Shown one piece after another: positions 51,541 through 59,380 of a stretch of DNA of 64,000 nt. The notes beneath the pieces are model-generated. The model searched no databases. It saw nothing but the letters and a program-made list of their open reading frames with translations, and was not told the origin of the DNA. The stretch is from PALSA-693 sp963781155 (GTDB taxonomy: Bacteria > Actinomycetota > Acidimicrobiia > Acidimicrobiales > Palsa-688), in NCBI GenBank assembly GCA_963781155.1, contig CAWAEC010000007.1, positions 186,001 through 250,000 of the forward strand, in the 5' to 3' direction. A program made the translations under genes and the position numbers. Each line of letters starts with the position of its first letter. Positions within the stretch are counted from its first letter, which is position 1.

Positions 51541-51970
51541 TTTGTGGACGGACGGCCGGTCCTGGCGGAGCGAGGGGGAGCATACGACAGAGAAGCGTCG
51601 GGTGGGGCGTTGTGGCGGGCTTCTCTGTCGTGGGCCACGGCTTGGGGGGGTGTGGATTGCGACAGAGTATGCGGGGCGGGGCGTTCCGGCGGGCTTCTCT
51701 GTCGTGGGCCACGGTTTGGGAGGGTGTGGATTGCGACAGAGAATGCGGGGCGGGGCGTTGTGGCGGGCTTCTCTGTCGTGGGCCACGGTTTGGGGGGGTG
51801 TGGATTGCGACAGAGAATGCGGGGCGGGGCGTTCCGGCGGGCTTCTCTGTCGTGGGCCACGGTTTGGGAGGGTGTGGATTGCGACAGAGAATGCGGGGCG
51901 GGGCGTTGTGGCGGGCTTCTCTGTCGGGTAGGCACTAGGGCACCGCGAGTTTTGCGGACGTACGGCTGGT
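51541..51970. repeat. Imperfect 20-bp direct repeats flanking the hairpin array
   Basis: TTTGTGGACGGACGGCCGGT (51541-51560) and TTTGCGGACGTACGGCTGGT (51951-51970) agree at 17 of 20 positions and lie just outside the array on both sides. They could mark the borders of a duplicated or inserted segment, or be part of the same ancestral repeat. Confidence 0.5.
51585..51926. repeat. Five tandem hairpin units, 74-bp period
   Basis: Units lie at 51585-51630, 51660-51704, 51734-51778, 51808-51852 and 51882-51926. Each is about 45 bases, starts with CGACAGAGAA (unit 2: CGACAGAGTA) and ends with TTCTCTGTCG, the perfect reverse complement, enclosing a G-rich loop. They are separated by 29-base linkers that are nearly identical (TGGGCCACGG, TTTGGGAGGG, TGTGGATTG). 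Units alternate between TTGTGG and TTCCGG in the loop, so the array grew by doubling a 148-bp dimer. The linkers are not unique, which rules out CRISPR. The segment lies between the deaminase start and the end of whiB; no gene lies within 51429-52101. Confidence 0.92.
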
Positions 51971-52101
51971 GACCCCGTGTCCAGTACACGCCCCGGCGGG
52001 GTAGTCGTCGGCGGCGGACACCCCGGGTCAGCGACCGCCAGATTGCAGATCGCTAGGTTCTTCGGCGCCGGCGACACATGATGTACGGCGGAGGATGGAC
52101 C

Positions 52102-52344
52102 TCAGCCAGGCGTGAGCTGGGTGTCCCTTCGCCGCCGAGCGATCCGTCGCCGGCCTCGTTCGGAGACCCCGCCCCAAACTCCGTGTTCGATGCGGTTCGC
52201 CAAGGCGTAGTCGAGGCAAGGTTCCTTGACCGAGCAGTCCGCGCAGATGCGCTGGGCCATCTCGACACCGACGCCGTCGCTGGGAAAAAAGGTCTCGGGG
52301 GCGTGCTCTCGGCACTTGCCCTCGGCCATCCAGGTGGTGTCCAC
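52102..52344 (-). CDS. WhiB family iron-sulfur transcription factor
   Basis: An 80-residue WhiB-like protein with the four cluster cysteines Cys11, Cys34, Cys37 and Cys43 (CADCSVKEPC) and the turn GVWGG (56-60) followed by a basic DNA-binding tail (SERGRRRIARRRRD). These proteins bind a 4Fe-4S cluster, contact the sigma subunit and respond to oxygen or NO. GTG 52344 is the start, with GGAGG eight bases upstream. It is divergent from the sigma-factor gene at 52642; the 297-base gap contains the palindrome CCGGTGCACCGG (52583-52594) and may hold both promoters. Confidence 0.93.
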   Translation of the reverse strand: MDTTWMAEGKCREHAPETFFPSDGVGVEMAQRICADCSVKEPCLDYALANRIEHGVWGGVSERGRRRIARRRRDTQLTPG

Positions 52345-52582
52345 TCCATGTACCTCCGTCGATCTTCCGCCAGTAAACTTGGCTAACGTAAGAAGGGGCT
52401 GAGACGCACATGAGAGCCGTCAGCATTCGCACGGTCGCCTGACGACAGCCGCCCCTTCGTCTCACATCATTTTCCTGGTGGAATAACAACCGCGTCCCGC
52501 CAAATGCCCAATTTTCGGCCAATAGGTACAGGCCGGAGACGATTGGTGGGCCCTGTACCGGTCGACACAATGGGTGGAGGGA

Positions 52583-52594
52583 CCGGTGCACCGG
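52583..52594. promoter_or_regulatory. 12-bp palindrome in the whiB/sigma divergent region
   Basis: CCGGTGCACCGG is a perfect palindrome 48 bases before the sigma-factor start. Its place in the leader makes an operator possible, but GC-rich palindromes of this size also occur by chance. Confidence 0.3.
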
Positions 52595-52641
52595 CTCGGG
52601 GTGATTGGTTGTGATGTGAGGCAACCTTCGAGGGTGCTCGG

Positions 52642-53217
52642 GTGTCAGGGTTAGACGTGGCCGCAGAAGCCGGGCCGACGACGCGCGACCTGGTTGCGGC
52701 GGACCCGCAGCGGGAGGAACTCCTCGCCCATGATGAGCTCGTATCGGTATTTCGCCTTCACTACGTCGGGCTGTGCCGGCTGGCGTACCTCATCGTCGGG
52801 GACACCTCGCTGGCTGAGGATGTGGTGCAGGAAGCCTTCCTGCGCACCTTCGCGGGTTGGCGTCGATTGCGGGAACCGGCTCGCCTCCAGGTCTATTTGC
52901 GGAGAGCTGTGATCAACGCATCCAGGTCGAAACTGCGCCGTCGAGGGGTGGAGGCGCGGGCCAATGCCCTGTTCCACGCGGCCGAGCGGCCTTCAGCGCG
53001 GTCGAGCGACGACAGCGACACAACCCTTGCGGTCATGGACGCCGTTCGGCGGCTACCACCCCGCCAGCGGGCGGCCGTCCTCCTGCGCTACTACCTGGAC
53101 CTGCCCGAGGCGGAGATTGCCGACACGCTTGGCACCAGGGTCGGCACGGTGAAATCGCAGCTGGCGAAGGCCCGTCGCAATCTGGGCCGAACCGGGCTGG
53201 GAGCCACCGATGGCTGA
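52642..53217 (+). CDS. SigE-family RNA polymerase sigma factor
   Basis: A 191-residue ECF sigma factor. Region 2 is LVSVFRLHYVGLCRLAYLIV with DTSLAEDVVQEAFLRTFAGW, and region 4 is LPPRQRAAVLLRYYLDLPEA with ADTLGTRVGTVKSQLAKAR. These features place it in the SigE family of SigM-like actinobacterial ECF factors. Start GTG 52642. It overlaps the next gene by eight bases; that gene encodes a single-pass membrane protein, which suggests co-regulation through a membrane partner. Confidence 0.93.
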   Translation: MSGLDVAAEAGPTTRDLVAADPQREELLAHDELVSVFRLHYVGLCRLAYLIVGDTSLAEDVVQEAFLRTFAGWRRLREPARLQVYLRRAVINASRSKLRRRGVEARANALFHAAERPSARSSDDSDTTLAVMDAVRRLPPRQRAAVLLRYYLDLPEAEIADTLGTRVGTVKSQLAKARRNLGRTGLGATDG

Positions 53218-54100
53218 CGACCTCGAGGATCTGCTGCGTCACAGTCTGCGGGCCACCGCGGGAAGGTTCCATCCCGACCGTGGCGTGCAGTTCATCGATT
53301 CCGGATGGCGCGAAGGTCTGCAGCGCCGCAGACGAAAGCGGGTCGTCGCCGTCTCCACCGCCATGGTGGCCATCTTGGCAATGGCTGTACTGGTATCCGC
53401 GCTTTCTGGTGGAGCTCGCGTGCGAGTGACGACATCTGATCCAGTCGGCGTGTCATCGCTCGCTCCATCTGCCGCCCGTAATCCGCGGCCGAACACACCC
53501 GGGGCTTGCCTCTCAACGTGCGGCTCGACGACAGGCGGCCCCGGCACCGCACCCGTCCCGGTTGGTGGCTCGCCCGCTAAGACCCCGATCAAGCAAACGA
53601 CAACGTCCCAGCCTGGCAGCACCGACGCACAGCAGCCCGGGCAAAGAGGTCCCGCCGCGCCAACGGCCGCTCCACCGCCATCGCCGGAGACGGCTACGAC
53701 AGATGGAAACGCGACCACTTCCCCGTCGACTACCGTTGCCGCGGTCTCCCCATCGACAACAACCCCTCCGGTCACGGCGACTTCCCCGACGACCATCGCG
53801 ACTGGGCCACAGACGGTGGTGCTGACATCGGACAACTCCGGTCAGACCATCGAGATCGCGCAGGGAGATACCGTGATCCTGAGGTTGGGCGGATGCCCAG
53901 GTACGCGATGGTCGCCGCCGGTTTCCAGTGATCTGGCAGTGATGCGGCCGGAGGGCCCGCCGGCGCCGTCCACCACCCAGATGGCGGCCCAGTTTCTCGC
54001 GGCCGGCCCGGGCCAGGCTCAGCTCACTGCATCGATCCGTGCCAGCACCTGCGCTACGCCCACCACCATGTTCGCAGTGATGGTGCTGGTGAGTGCATGA
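53210..54100 (+). CDS. Membrane protein co-encoded with sigma factor, chagasin-like ectodomain
   Basis: A 296-residue single-pass protein: a cytosolic N-terminus of 45 residues (LEDLLRHSLRATAGRFHPDR), a helix at about 44-66, a Thr/Pro/Ser-rich linker of roughly 130 residues, then a C-terminal beta domain (QTIEIAQGDTVILRLGGCPG, WSPPVSSDLAV, PSTTQMAAQFLAAGPGQAQL). The strand pattern resembles chagasin/I42-type inhibitor or related Ig-like domains, with two Cys (about 228 and 283). The short cytosolic part could bind the sigma factor as an anti-sigma domain, but no ZAS zinc motif is present. The eight-base overlap ties it to the sigma gene. Confidence 0.72.
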   Translation: MADDLEDLLRHSLRATAGRFHPDRGVQFIDSGWREGLQRRRRKRVVAVSTAMVAILAMAVLVSALSGGARVRVTTSDPVGVSSLAPSAARNPRPNTPGACLSTCGSTTGGPGTAPVPVGGSPAKTPIKQTTTSQPGSTDAQQPGQRGPAAPTAAPPPSPETATTDGNATTSPSTTVAAVSPSTTTPPVTATSPTTIATGPQTVVLTSDNSGQTIEIAQGDTVILRLGGCPGTRWSPPVSSDLAVMRPEGPPAPSTTQMAAQFLAAGPGQAQLTASIRASTCATPTTMFAVMVLVSA

Positions 54101-54138
54101 GGTTCTGTTGAAGTTTCCGGGGGGCCGGATTGATCGTT

Positions 54139-55245
54139 TTACCAGTCGAGGGCTAATTGGTGGGATGAAGAAGGCTTCCGGTTCGGCGCCGGCGCCTCGG
54201 TAACGGGGGCTGGGATCGGGCTTCGAGCCGAGCGAGCGTTTGGGGCGGGTGACGCCGGTGCCGGCGTGTTTGTCCGGGCCCGGTCGACGAGCTCGCTCAC
54301 GTCATCGGCCAACGACTGACGGTCACGGGCAGACAGGTAGGCGCTTCGGTACCGGCGACGGTGCTCGGCCAAAAGATCGGGACGGGCGTCTTCCAGCCAC
54401 CGTAAGTAATGCTCGCGTACGCCGGGGCGCAGGTGCAGGGCGACGGGAGTGATCGAAACGGCACCCGCGTCCGCGCAGGCGGTGACCACCGCTTCCAGTT
54501 GATCGCGACGGTCGGAAAGGCCGGGTAACACCGGAGCGACCAGCACGCCGCACGGCACGCCGGCCTGGTTGAGCCGTCGGACGGCCTCGACTCGGCGCTC
54601 CGGGGGCGGGGTCCCTGGTTCGGTGAGCCGCCAGACGTCGCGATCCAGAGTCCCGATCGACAGGTTGACAGCGACGTTGGTGCGGGCGGCCGCGTCGACC
54701 AGCAAGTCCAGGTCGCGCAGGATCAGCGTGGATTTAGTCAGGATCGAGAAGGGGTTGCCCGCCTCGCCGACCACACGCACGATGCCTTGGGTCAGGTGAT
54801 ACTTCCCTTCGCACCGCTGGTAGGGGTCGGTGTTGGTGCCCATAGCGATGTGATGACCGGCCCAGCGCCGGGCGCTCAGCTCGGCGCGCAGCCGTTCGAC
54901 GGCGTTGACCTTGACGACGATGCGCCGCTCGAAGTCCTCGCCGCTGTTGAGTCCCAGGTACTCGTGCGTCGGCCGGGCAAAGCAGTACGTGCAGGCGTGA
55001 CTGCAGCCCCGGTAGGCGTTGATCGTGTAGCGGAAGGGGACGGGGGAGCGAGGGGGCACCTCGTTGATGATGGATCTGGCGTTGACGTGGAGGAACTCCA
55101 TACCCCGGAACTCACCGGTGCCGACATGCCGCTCGACCAGCTCGTCATCAGGGAACAGGGCGAGCTGCCCGCGGTCGTCCACCTCGTCTGCCAGCTGCCA
55201 GCGAAGACCCTCAGGGCGGTCCACTCCGACCATGCTACCGAACAT
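54139..55245 (-). CDS. Rv2578c-family radical SAM protein
   Basis: A 368-residue radical SAM enzyme. The cluster motif CSHACTYC gives Cys81, Cys85 and Cys88, preceded by the characteristic FRYTINAYRG. MGTNTDPYQRCEGKYHLTQG and STLILRDLDLLV match the spore-photoproduct-lyase-like Rv2578c group. The function of that group is not established. The C-terminal 50 residues are Pro/Ala-rich and likely disordered. ATG 55233 (four codons in) is an alternative start. Radical SAM enzymes release 5'-deoxyadenosine, whose breakdown yields 5-deoxyribose, a possible substrate for the locus at 14.9-19 kb. Confidence 0.9.
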   Translation of the reverse strand: MFGSMVGVDRPEGLRWQLADEVDDRGQLALFPDDELVERHVGTGEFRGMEFLHVNARSIINEVPPRSPVPFRYTINAYRGCSHACTYCFARPTHEYLGLNSGEDFERRIVVKVNAVERLRAELSARRWAGHHIAMGTNTDPYQRCEGKYHLTQGIVRVVGEAGNPFSILTKSTLILRDLDLLVDAAARTNVAVNLSIGTLDRDVWRLTEPGTPPPERRVEAVRRLNQAGVPCGVLVAPVLPGLSDRRDQLEAVVTACADAGAVSITPVALHLRPGVREHYLRWLEDARPDLLAEHRRRYRSAYLSARDRQSLADDVSELVDRARTNTPAPASPAPNARSARSPIPAPVTEAPAPNRKPSSSHQLALDW

Positions 55246-55299
55246 GCGTTCGTCTGGCGAGGCCCGCCGGCAACTGGCGTCCGAAATTGTCCGCCCGGT

Positions 55300-56046
55300 C
55301 TACTGATACATCAACGACCCCGGCGTCGTGAGCCGCTGGCCTGTCTCCAGCCAGGTCTTGAGGCCGGAGAGGATCATCGGCCAGCCTCCGTACAGCTGCT
55401 CGTTGGCGTCCTCACGCAGCTGGTCGTGCGTCACCGTCAGCCGACAGGAGTCGGCGATCGGTTCGATGACCCAGGACACGCGGGAGGGGCCCTCCCGGCG
55501 CACCTCTTCGTCCCAGAGGGCGGTCATCGTGTGGACCAATCGGCGGGGCGGGTCAGATTCGAGCACCTCGCCGCCGCCGAGAAGTCCGGTCGGGCTGGAC
55601 ATCTCTATCGCCGCCCCCGGGGTCCACTCGGAAGCGACACGGGCCCCGAAGTTGTACTCCTTGCGGATATCAGGATCGGTGATGGCCTCCCAGAGGCGCT
55701 CCGGTGTGGTGCGGATATAGATCTCGAACACCTTCTCCATTTGGCTCTCCAATCGCTCCTTGAGACCGCTGAGTGTTGCCACCCAGGGCTCGGCGTACTT
55801 GCTCACCCACCGATCGTGAATGAGCCGAATCGGGACCGGGTTCAAGAAGTGGAGCTTCTCTCGGCCTTGCCGCCGGCTCACGACCAGCCCCGCCTCTTCG
55901 AGCTGCTTCAGGTGCTTCATCACTCCGAAGCGGGTCATCGCAAAACGCTCCGCCAGTGTGCCCAGCGTCTGCCCGTCCTCCCGGAACAGCTCATCGAGCA
56001 AGCTTCGGCGGGTGGGGTCGGCCAGGGCACGGAACACCGGATCCAC
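55300..56046 (-). CDS. ArsR-type HTH fused to SRPBCC (AHSA1-like) domain
   Basis: A 248-residue fusion. Residues 1-90 are an ArsR winged helix (FRALADPTRRSLLDELFRED then MTRFGVMKHLKQLEEAGLVV); residues 105-248 are an SRPBCC domain (YIRTTPERLWEAITDPDIRK, and PMILSGLKTWLETG at the end). The ligand domain likely senses a hydrophobic compound and controls DNA binding. Start is GTG 56046, which coincides with the predicted transcription start. Its own promoter contains the operator described at 56053-56082. The regulated targets beyond itself are unknown. Confidence 0.92.
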   Translation of the reverse strand: MDPVFRALADPTRRSLLDELFREDGQTLGTLAERFAMTRFGVMKHLKQLEEAGLVVSRRQGREKLHFLNPVPIRLIHDRWVSKYAEPWVATLSGLKERLESQMEKVFEIYIRTTPERLWEAITDPDIRKEYNFGARVASEWTPGAAIEMSSPTGLLGGGEVLESDPPRRLVHTMTALWDEEVRREGPSRVSWVIEPIADSCRLTVTHDQLREDANEQLYGGWPMILSGLKTWLETGQRLTTPGSLMYQ

Positions 56047-56052
56047 GCCCGT

Positions 56053-56082
56053 ACCTTATGTGACCAAACAGTCACATGTCAA
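56053..56082 (-). promoter_or_regulatory. Leaderless promoter with ArsR operator
   Basis: Reading the minus strand, TTGACA (56082-56077), 18 bases and TAAGGT (56058-56053) form a promoter with start at about 56046, the first base of the GTG codon. The perfect inverted repeat ATGTGAC (56058-56064) and GTCACAT (56071-56077) fills the spacer. Repressor binding there would block RNA polymerase. This is a textbook place for autorepression by the encoded ArsR protein. Confidence 0.75.
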
Positions 56083-56144
56083 GGCGTCATGCTAGGGAGA
56101 GGCAGAACGGCAAGAAGAGGGTGGGGGCACGGCCGCCCCGGGGA

Positions 56145-56193
56145 GGCGTTCGGGACTGCCCGGGGAGCCGGCGTTCGGGACTGCCCGGGGAGC
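56145..56193. repeat. 25-bp tandem duplication
   Basis: GGCGTTCGGGACTGCCCGGGG followed by AGCC occurs at 56145-56169 and again, lacking the last base, at 56170-56193; a partial copy (CCCGGGGAG-like) precedes them. It lies downstream of the minus-strand lipoprotein gene and contains GC-rich stems that could act in termination. Confidence 0.7.
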
Positions 56194-56220
56194 GGGCGAG
56201 CCCAGTCCGGCCAGGCCGGC

Positions 56221-57054
56221 TCAGTAGCTGACTCCCCCGCCAGTCACGGTGGTCGAGCGTGCCGTGGTGGGCGGGGTCGTATGGGGTGTTTCGGCTGGCA
56301 TTGTGGCCGGAGTATGCATCGTATTTGTGGTAGTGCGGGGAGTGGTTTCGACGGGCATAGGCGCGGGCGCCGGCACGGTATTCGAGGTGGTGGCCGGCTT
56401 CTCTGCGGGCGGGATTGTGGCCGGCACAGGCGTGGTATTTGCGGTCGCTGGCGCAGGAGACGCCGCCGGCGGAGTGATCACCACTGCGAACCACGTTCCG
56501 CCGCCGTCCACGACGCCCTGGCCGTTGGCTTCACCCGGCCGCAAATCGCCGATAAAGGTGTACAACGGCTTGGTCTGATAGGTCACCTGTGTCCCCTCCG
56601 GGCGGGCCACGGTGCCGAGCCCGGTGACGCCGGGACCGCCGATCGCGGTCTTTGCACCTGCGGGTAGAAGAAATGGTGGCCAGTACTTGAGGCAGGTCCC
56701 GGTACAGCCTGCCCCTCCGGGATTGTCCGCCGTATACGTGTAGAGCACCATGTCCTGGGCGGTGGCCAGGATGGATCCGAGTTTGGGGTTCGCGATAAGG
56801 ACCACACTGGGGGCGCTACTGGCGGCCAGCGACGGTGCTGCCGTGGTCGGCGCCGGAGTGACGGCGGGTGCCGGGGCGGGCGGTTGGGTGGCCGCGGGTT
56901 TCGTAGCCGAAGAGGAGACCTTTGCCCCTCCCGCCCCTCCGCACGCCGCCAACAGCAGGGCAAATATCGCGGCGGCCGCCGCTCCACCCGCGACCGGAAA
57001 TTTGATTCTGGTGAGCCTCGTGGGCGCCGGGTTGTCCTGCCATTTCTCCGACAT
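56221..57054 (-). CDS. COG4315-type lipoprotein ending in GGGVSY
   Basis: A 277-residue exported lipoprotein. The signal peptide ends in the lipobox LLAACGG with Cys38, followed by a Thr/Pro/Ala linker (residues 48-80) and one COG4315-like domain: ILATAQDMVLYTYTADNPGG, AGCTGTCLKYWPPFLLPAG, TQVTYQTKPLYTFIGDLRPG and DGGGTWFAVVI. A second Thr/Pro linker of about 75 residues leads to the C-terminal hexapeptide GGGVSY, shared exactly with the lipoprotein at 60452-60664. COG4315 domains are of unknown function, possibly redox or haem related. It is 64 bases downstream of the GT-C gene frame end. Confidence 0.85.
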   Translation of the reverse strand: MSEKWQDNPAPTRLTRIKFPVAGGAAAAAIFALLLAACGGAGGAKVSSSATKPAATQPPAPAPAVTPAPTTAAPSLAASSAPSVVLIANPKLGSILATAQDMVLYTYTADNPGGAGCTGTCLKYWPPFLLPAGAKTAIGGPGVTGLGTVARPEGTQVTYQTKPLYTFIGDLRPGEANGQGVVDGGGTWFAVVITPPAASPAPATANTTPVPATIPPAEKPATTSNTVPAPAPMPVETTPRTTTNTMHTPATMPAETPHTTPPTTARSTTVTGGGVSY

Positions 57055-57233
57055 TGCGCTTCCTCCTTGGTATTGCTATTACGGCCCTCGACCCGCAAGG
57101 GATTGCGGGCGATCGATTCAGCCGGAGGTGCGCTGATAGGTCAGGTCTTCGCCGTGAACTTCGGCAATGACGACCCCGCTGCTTGTCAGTTTCGCCGTCG
57201 CATCAGTCGCGGCGTAAAGGTCGAATACGACAC

Positions 57234-58838
57234 TCACCGGAGGTCCGGGGCGCGCTCATGCCCGAAATAGAGCTCCCAGGAGGCCGGGCTCACCGTGCTC
57301 TGCACGCCGCGCTCGTCGAGGGCCAACACCATGCCCGCGACGTATGGCCACAGGCCGGGGGTGCCGATGGTGAAGTTCACCCGCCGGTCGCTCGGCCGCA
57401 GGACATGCTCTGCCGCGGCGGTGAGGCTGGCGGTGTCCGCCACTGTTTGGGTGCGGCCGGCCGCGCTGCCGGCGTCCGCTTGCGGCCACGGCCCGGCGCC
57501 GGTCGTGGTAGCGACGCCCGCCATGCCGAGATCGGAGTGGACGGTGAGGGCGCCAACCGCGATCGCCGCCACCACGCACAACGCCAGCCGCGGCCGCGGC
57601 CACGTGGAGCTGGCGGAGGTTTTTTCCACGTGCGAGACAGGTGATGATTGGCCGAACACCGCCGTGCCGAGGGCGAGGAGAATGGCCAGCGGTACATAGG
57701 CCAGCCACACCGTGTAGTACAAGTAGACCGGTCCGGAGCCGAGGGCAAGCGAGATAGTGCCCACGACCGCTCCGACCAGAGCACTGGCCGCAAGCGCCAG
57801 GCTCATCGGTTGGGCTCGACGCCATGCCAGCGCGGTGGCGGCGACAAGCCCGACGCTCATCAGTCCGGCGGCGATCGCTAACTCGGCCGGGCTTCGATGC
57901 AAAGCCAGCGCGTAGTCGCGGTTTCCGAACGGCACGATCGTTATCGATTGCGCGGCCACATCGAGGACGGAGTGGATCGATGGCTTCGAGTGCGCGGACG
58001 TGAAGTAGTCCCAAAGTACCTGCAGGTTGGACGGCCGGTCACGGCCCACATCGACCAACGGCGGCAGCCATAACGCGACCAGGACGATCGCGCCGGACAC
58101 CAATCCAGGTCTATGGAGAGCATCGCGACTCGCGGGCCGGTGCCACCGCCGGAGGGTCGCGGCCACGACCATCACAACAGACATCGTCACCACCAACCCG
58201 GCCGTGGCGATATGTGTCTGGATCTCGAAGGAGCCTACGACCAATGCCCAAACCAGCGTTGCCGATCCGCCGGTCATCGCAGCGGCCCACAGCACGATGA
58301 AGAGCACCATGGGCGCCACAATCAGATAGGGATTCCAGGGCTCGCGGAACGTGCCGACCCGTACGCACAGGCAGTAGAAGCCGATCGCGGACGCCGCCCA
58401 CAGCGCCGCCACGGGCCCGAGCCGGCGCCACACCACGGCCACGGAAGCGACGAGGGCTCCGCCATTGAAAAGGATCGCCCCCAGGTACAACCCCGCTCCC
58501 GCCGATCCCAGGATCGAGGTGAAAGGGGCCAGAAGGTAGAACACCGCGGGCCCAGGCTGATGAAAGCCGGCCCGGCTGTATGGCCCGACCAGTTGGTCGA
58601 AGTGGGCGGCCCGCCGGGCACCCAGGTCGAGGAGCGCCAGGTCTCCATAGAGGACGGGCTGTGGCTCCTGGACCAGAATCCGGATTGCTTCGGCAAGAGG
58701 AAAGGCGGCGATCAGGGCAATGGCCAGCCATCCCAGCCATTGCGGCCGCGACGGTGAGGGTTTGCTGGTGGCGGTGACCCGATGGCGCCACGCCCCTCCG
58801 TCCGGATGGGCGGAGGGGCGCGCCAGCACGCCAATCAT
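57234..58838 (-). CDS. GT-C-like polytopic membrane protein, C-terminus frameshifted
   Basis: A 534-residue membrane protein with about 11-12 helices. After helix 1 the loop LLDLGARRAAHFDQLVGPYS then HQPGPAVFYLLAP resembles the first periplasmic loop of GT-C mannosyl- or arabinosyltransferase-like proteins. ATG 58838 overlaps the DoxX stop (ATGA). The frame ends at 57234 with PDLR, but codons in the next frame continue sensibly (VSVVFDLYAATDATAKLTSS to LTYQRTSG) to a stop at 57118-57120; loss of one base near 57236-57260 would explain it. Intact length would be about 573 residues. It ends a tightly coupled operon. Donor and acceptor unknown. Confidence 0.75.
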   Translation of the reverse strand: MIGVLARPSAHPDGGAWRHRVTATSKPSPSRPQWLGWLAIALIAAFPLAEAIRILVQEPQPVLYGDLALLDLGARRAAHFDQLVGPYSRAGFHQPGPAVFYLLAPFTSILGSAGAGLYLGAILFNGGALVASVAVVWRRLGPVAALWAASAIGFYCLCVRVGTFREPWNPYLIVAPMVLFIVLWAAAMTGGSATLVWALVVGSFEIQTHIATAGLVVTMSVVMVVAATLRRWHRPASRDALHRPGLVSGAIVLVALWLPPLVDVGRDRPSNLQVLWDYFTSAHSKPSIHSVLDVAAQSITIVPFGNRDYALALHRSPAELAIAAGLMSVGLVAATALAWRRAQPMSLALAASALVGAVVGTISLALGSGPVYLYYTVWLAYVPLAILLALGTAVFGQSSPVSHVEKTSASSTWPRPRLALCVVAAIAVGALTVHSDLGMAGVATTTGAGPWPQADAGSAAGRTQTVADTASLTAAAEHVLRPSDRRVNFTIGTPGLWPYVAGMVLALDERGVQSTVSPASWELYFGHERAPDLR

Positions 58839-59380
58839 CCCAACCGACGTAGCGAGCCTCCGGCCCGTGAGCCGGAATCAGCCGTGGTTGCTCTGTCCAC
58901 GAGGATCCGCAGCCCGACGTCGAGAGAGAACCGCCCGGTTCCCAGCAAAGCCACGACGAAGGCCAGTGCCGCCAGGGCTATGTTGAGCTCGTAGCCGGCT
59001 CCTGGCGCATTGGACACGATGCCGTTGCTCCAGGTGACCGTGGCCATGGCCACGATCATGTCGCCCGTCAATCCCGCGGCCGCGATCCGGCCGAAAATCC
59101 CGAGACCGACGGCTGCGCCGCCGAAGCATTCGATGATGCCGCCGAGCACGGCGAAGAAGGTGGCCGGGTGCAGATGCGCCACGGTGCCGTAGAAGATGGA
59201 CGCGTTGTGGATCCCGGCGCCACCGAAGGCCCCAAAAAGGGTACCGGCGCCGTGATAGATGAAAAGCCACGCCAGACCGATACGAGCCCCGAGCAGAGCG
59301 ATATCGCGAACGATGGGCATGTCCCGGGTGGCTCTGACCTGCCGGTAGAGCTCGCGGACCCGGGGCGGGGCTTCGATCAT
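58835..59380 (-). CDS. DoxX family membrane protein
   Basis: A 181-residue protein with four helices: ALLGARIGLAWLFIYHGAGT (about residues 28-47), FFAVLGGIIECFGGAAVGLG, IAAAGLTGDMIVAMATVTW and NIALAALAFVVALLGTGRF. The pattern IGLAWLFIYHG...G and the GxGxYELN(I)ALAALA helix are typical of DoxX/MauE-like proteins, some of which work with thiol redox or quinone partners. It overlaps both neighbours by ATGA, in the order desaturase-DoxX-GT-C. Function in this operon is unknown. Confidence 0.9.
   Translation of the reverse strand: MIEAPPRVRELYRQVRATRDMPIVRDIALLGARIGLAWLFIYHGAGTLFGAFGGAGIHNASIFYGTVAHLHPATFFAVLGGIIECFGGAAVGLGIFGRIAAAGLTGDMIVAMATVTWSNGIVSNAPGAGYELNIALAALAFVVALLGTGRFSLDVGLRILVDRATTADSGSRAGGSLRRLG

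Noticed and set aside
51585..51926. CRISPR array
   Set aside because: The segments between repeats are nearly identical, not unique spacers; repeats are 45 bases with perfect terminal inverted repeats; no cas genes are present.
51429..51989. Open frames through the hairpin array as part of the deaminase or as repeat proteins
   Set aside because: Because 74 is not a multiple of three, the same repeat stays open in several frames on both strands, which is a property of its composition; ATG 51428 with the fold start is enough for the deaminase.
54787..56667. Plus-strand open frame of 626 codons
   Set aside because: It lies antisense to the radical SAM and ArsR-SRPBCC genes, which have complete motifs; the frame has no recognisable domain.
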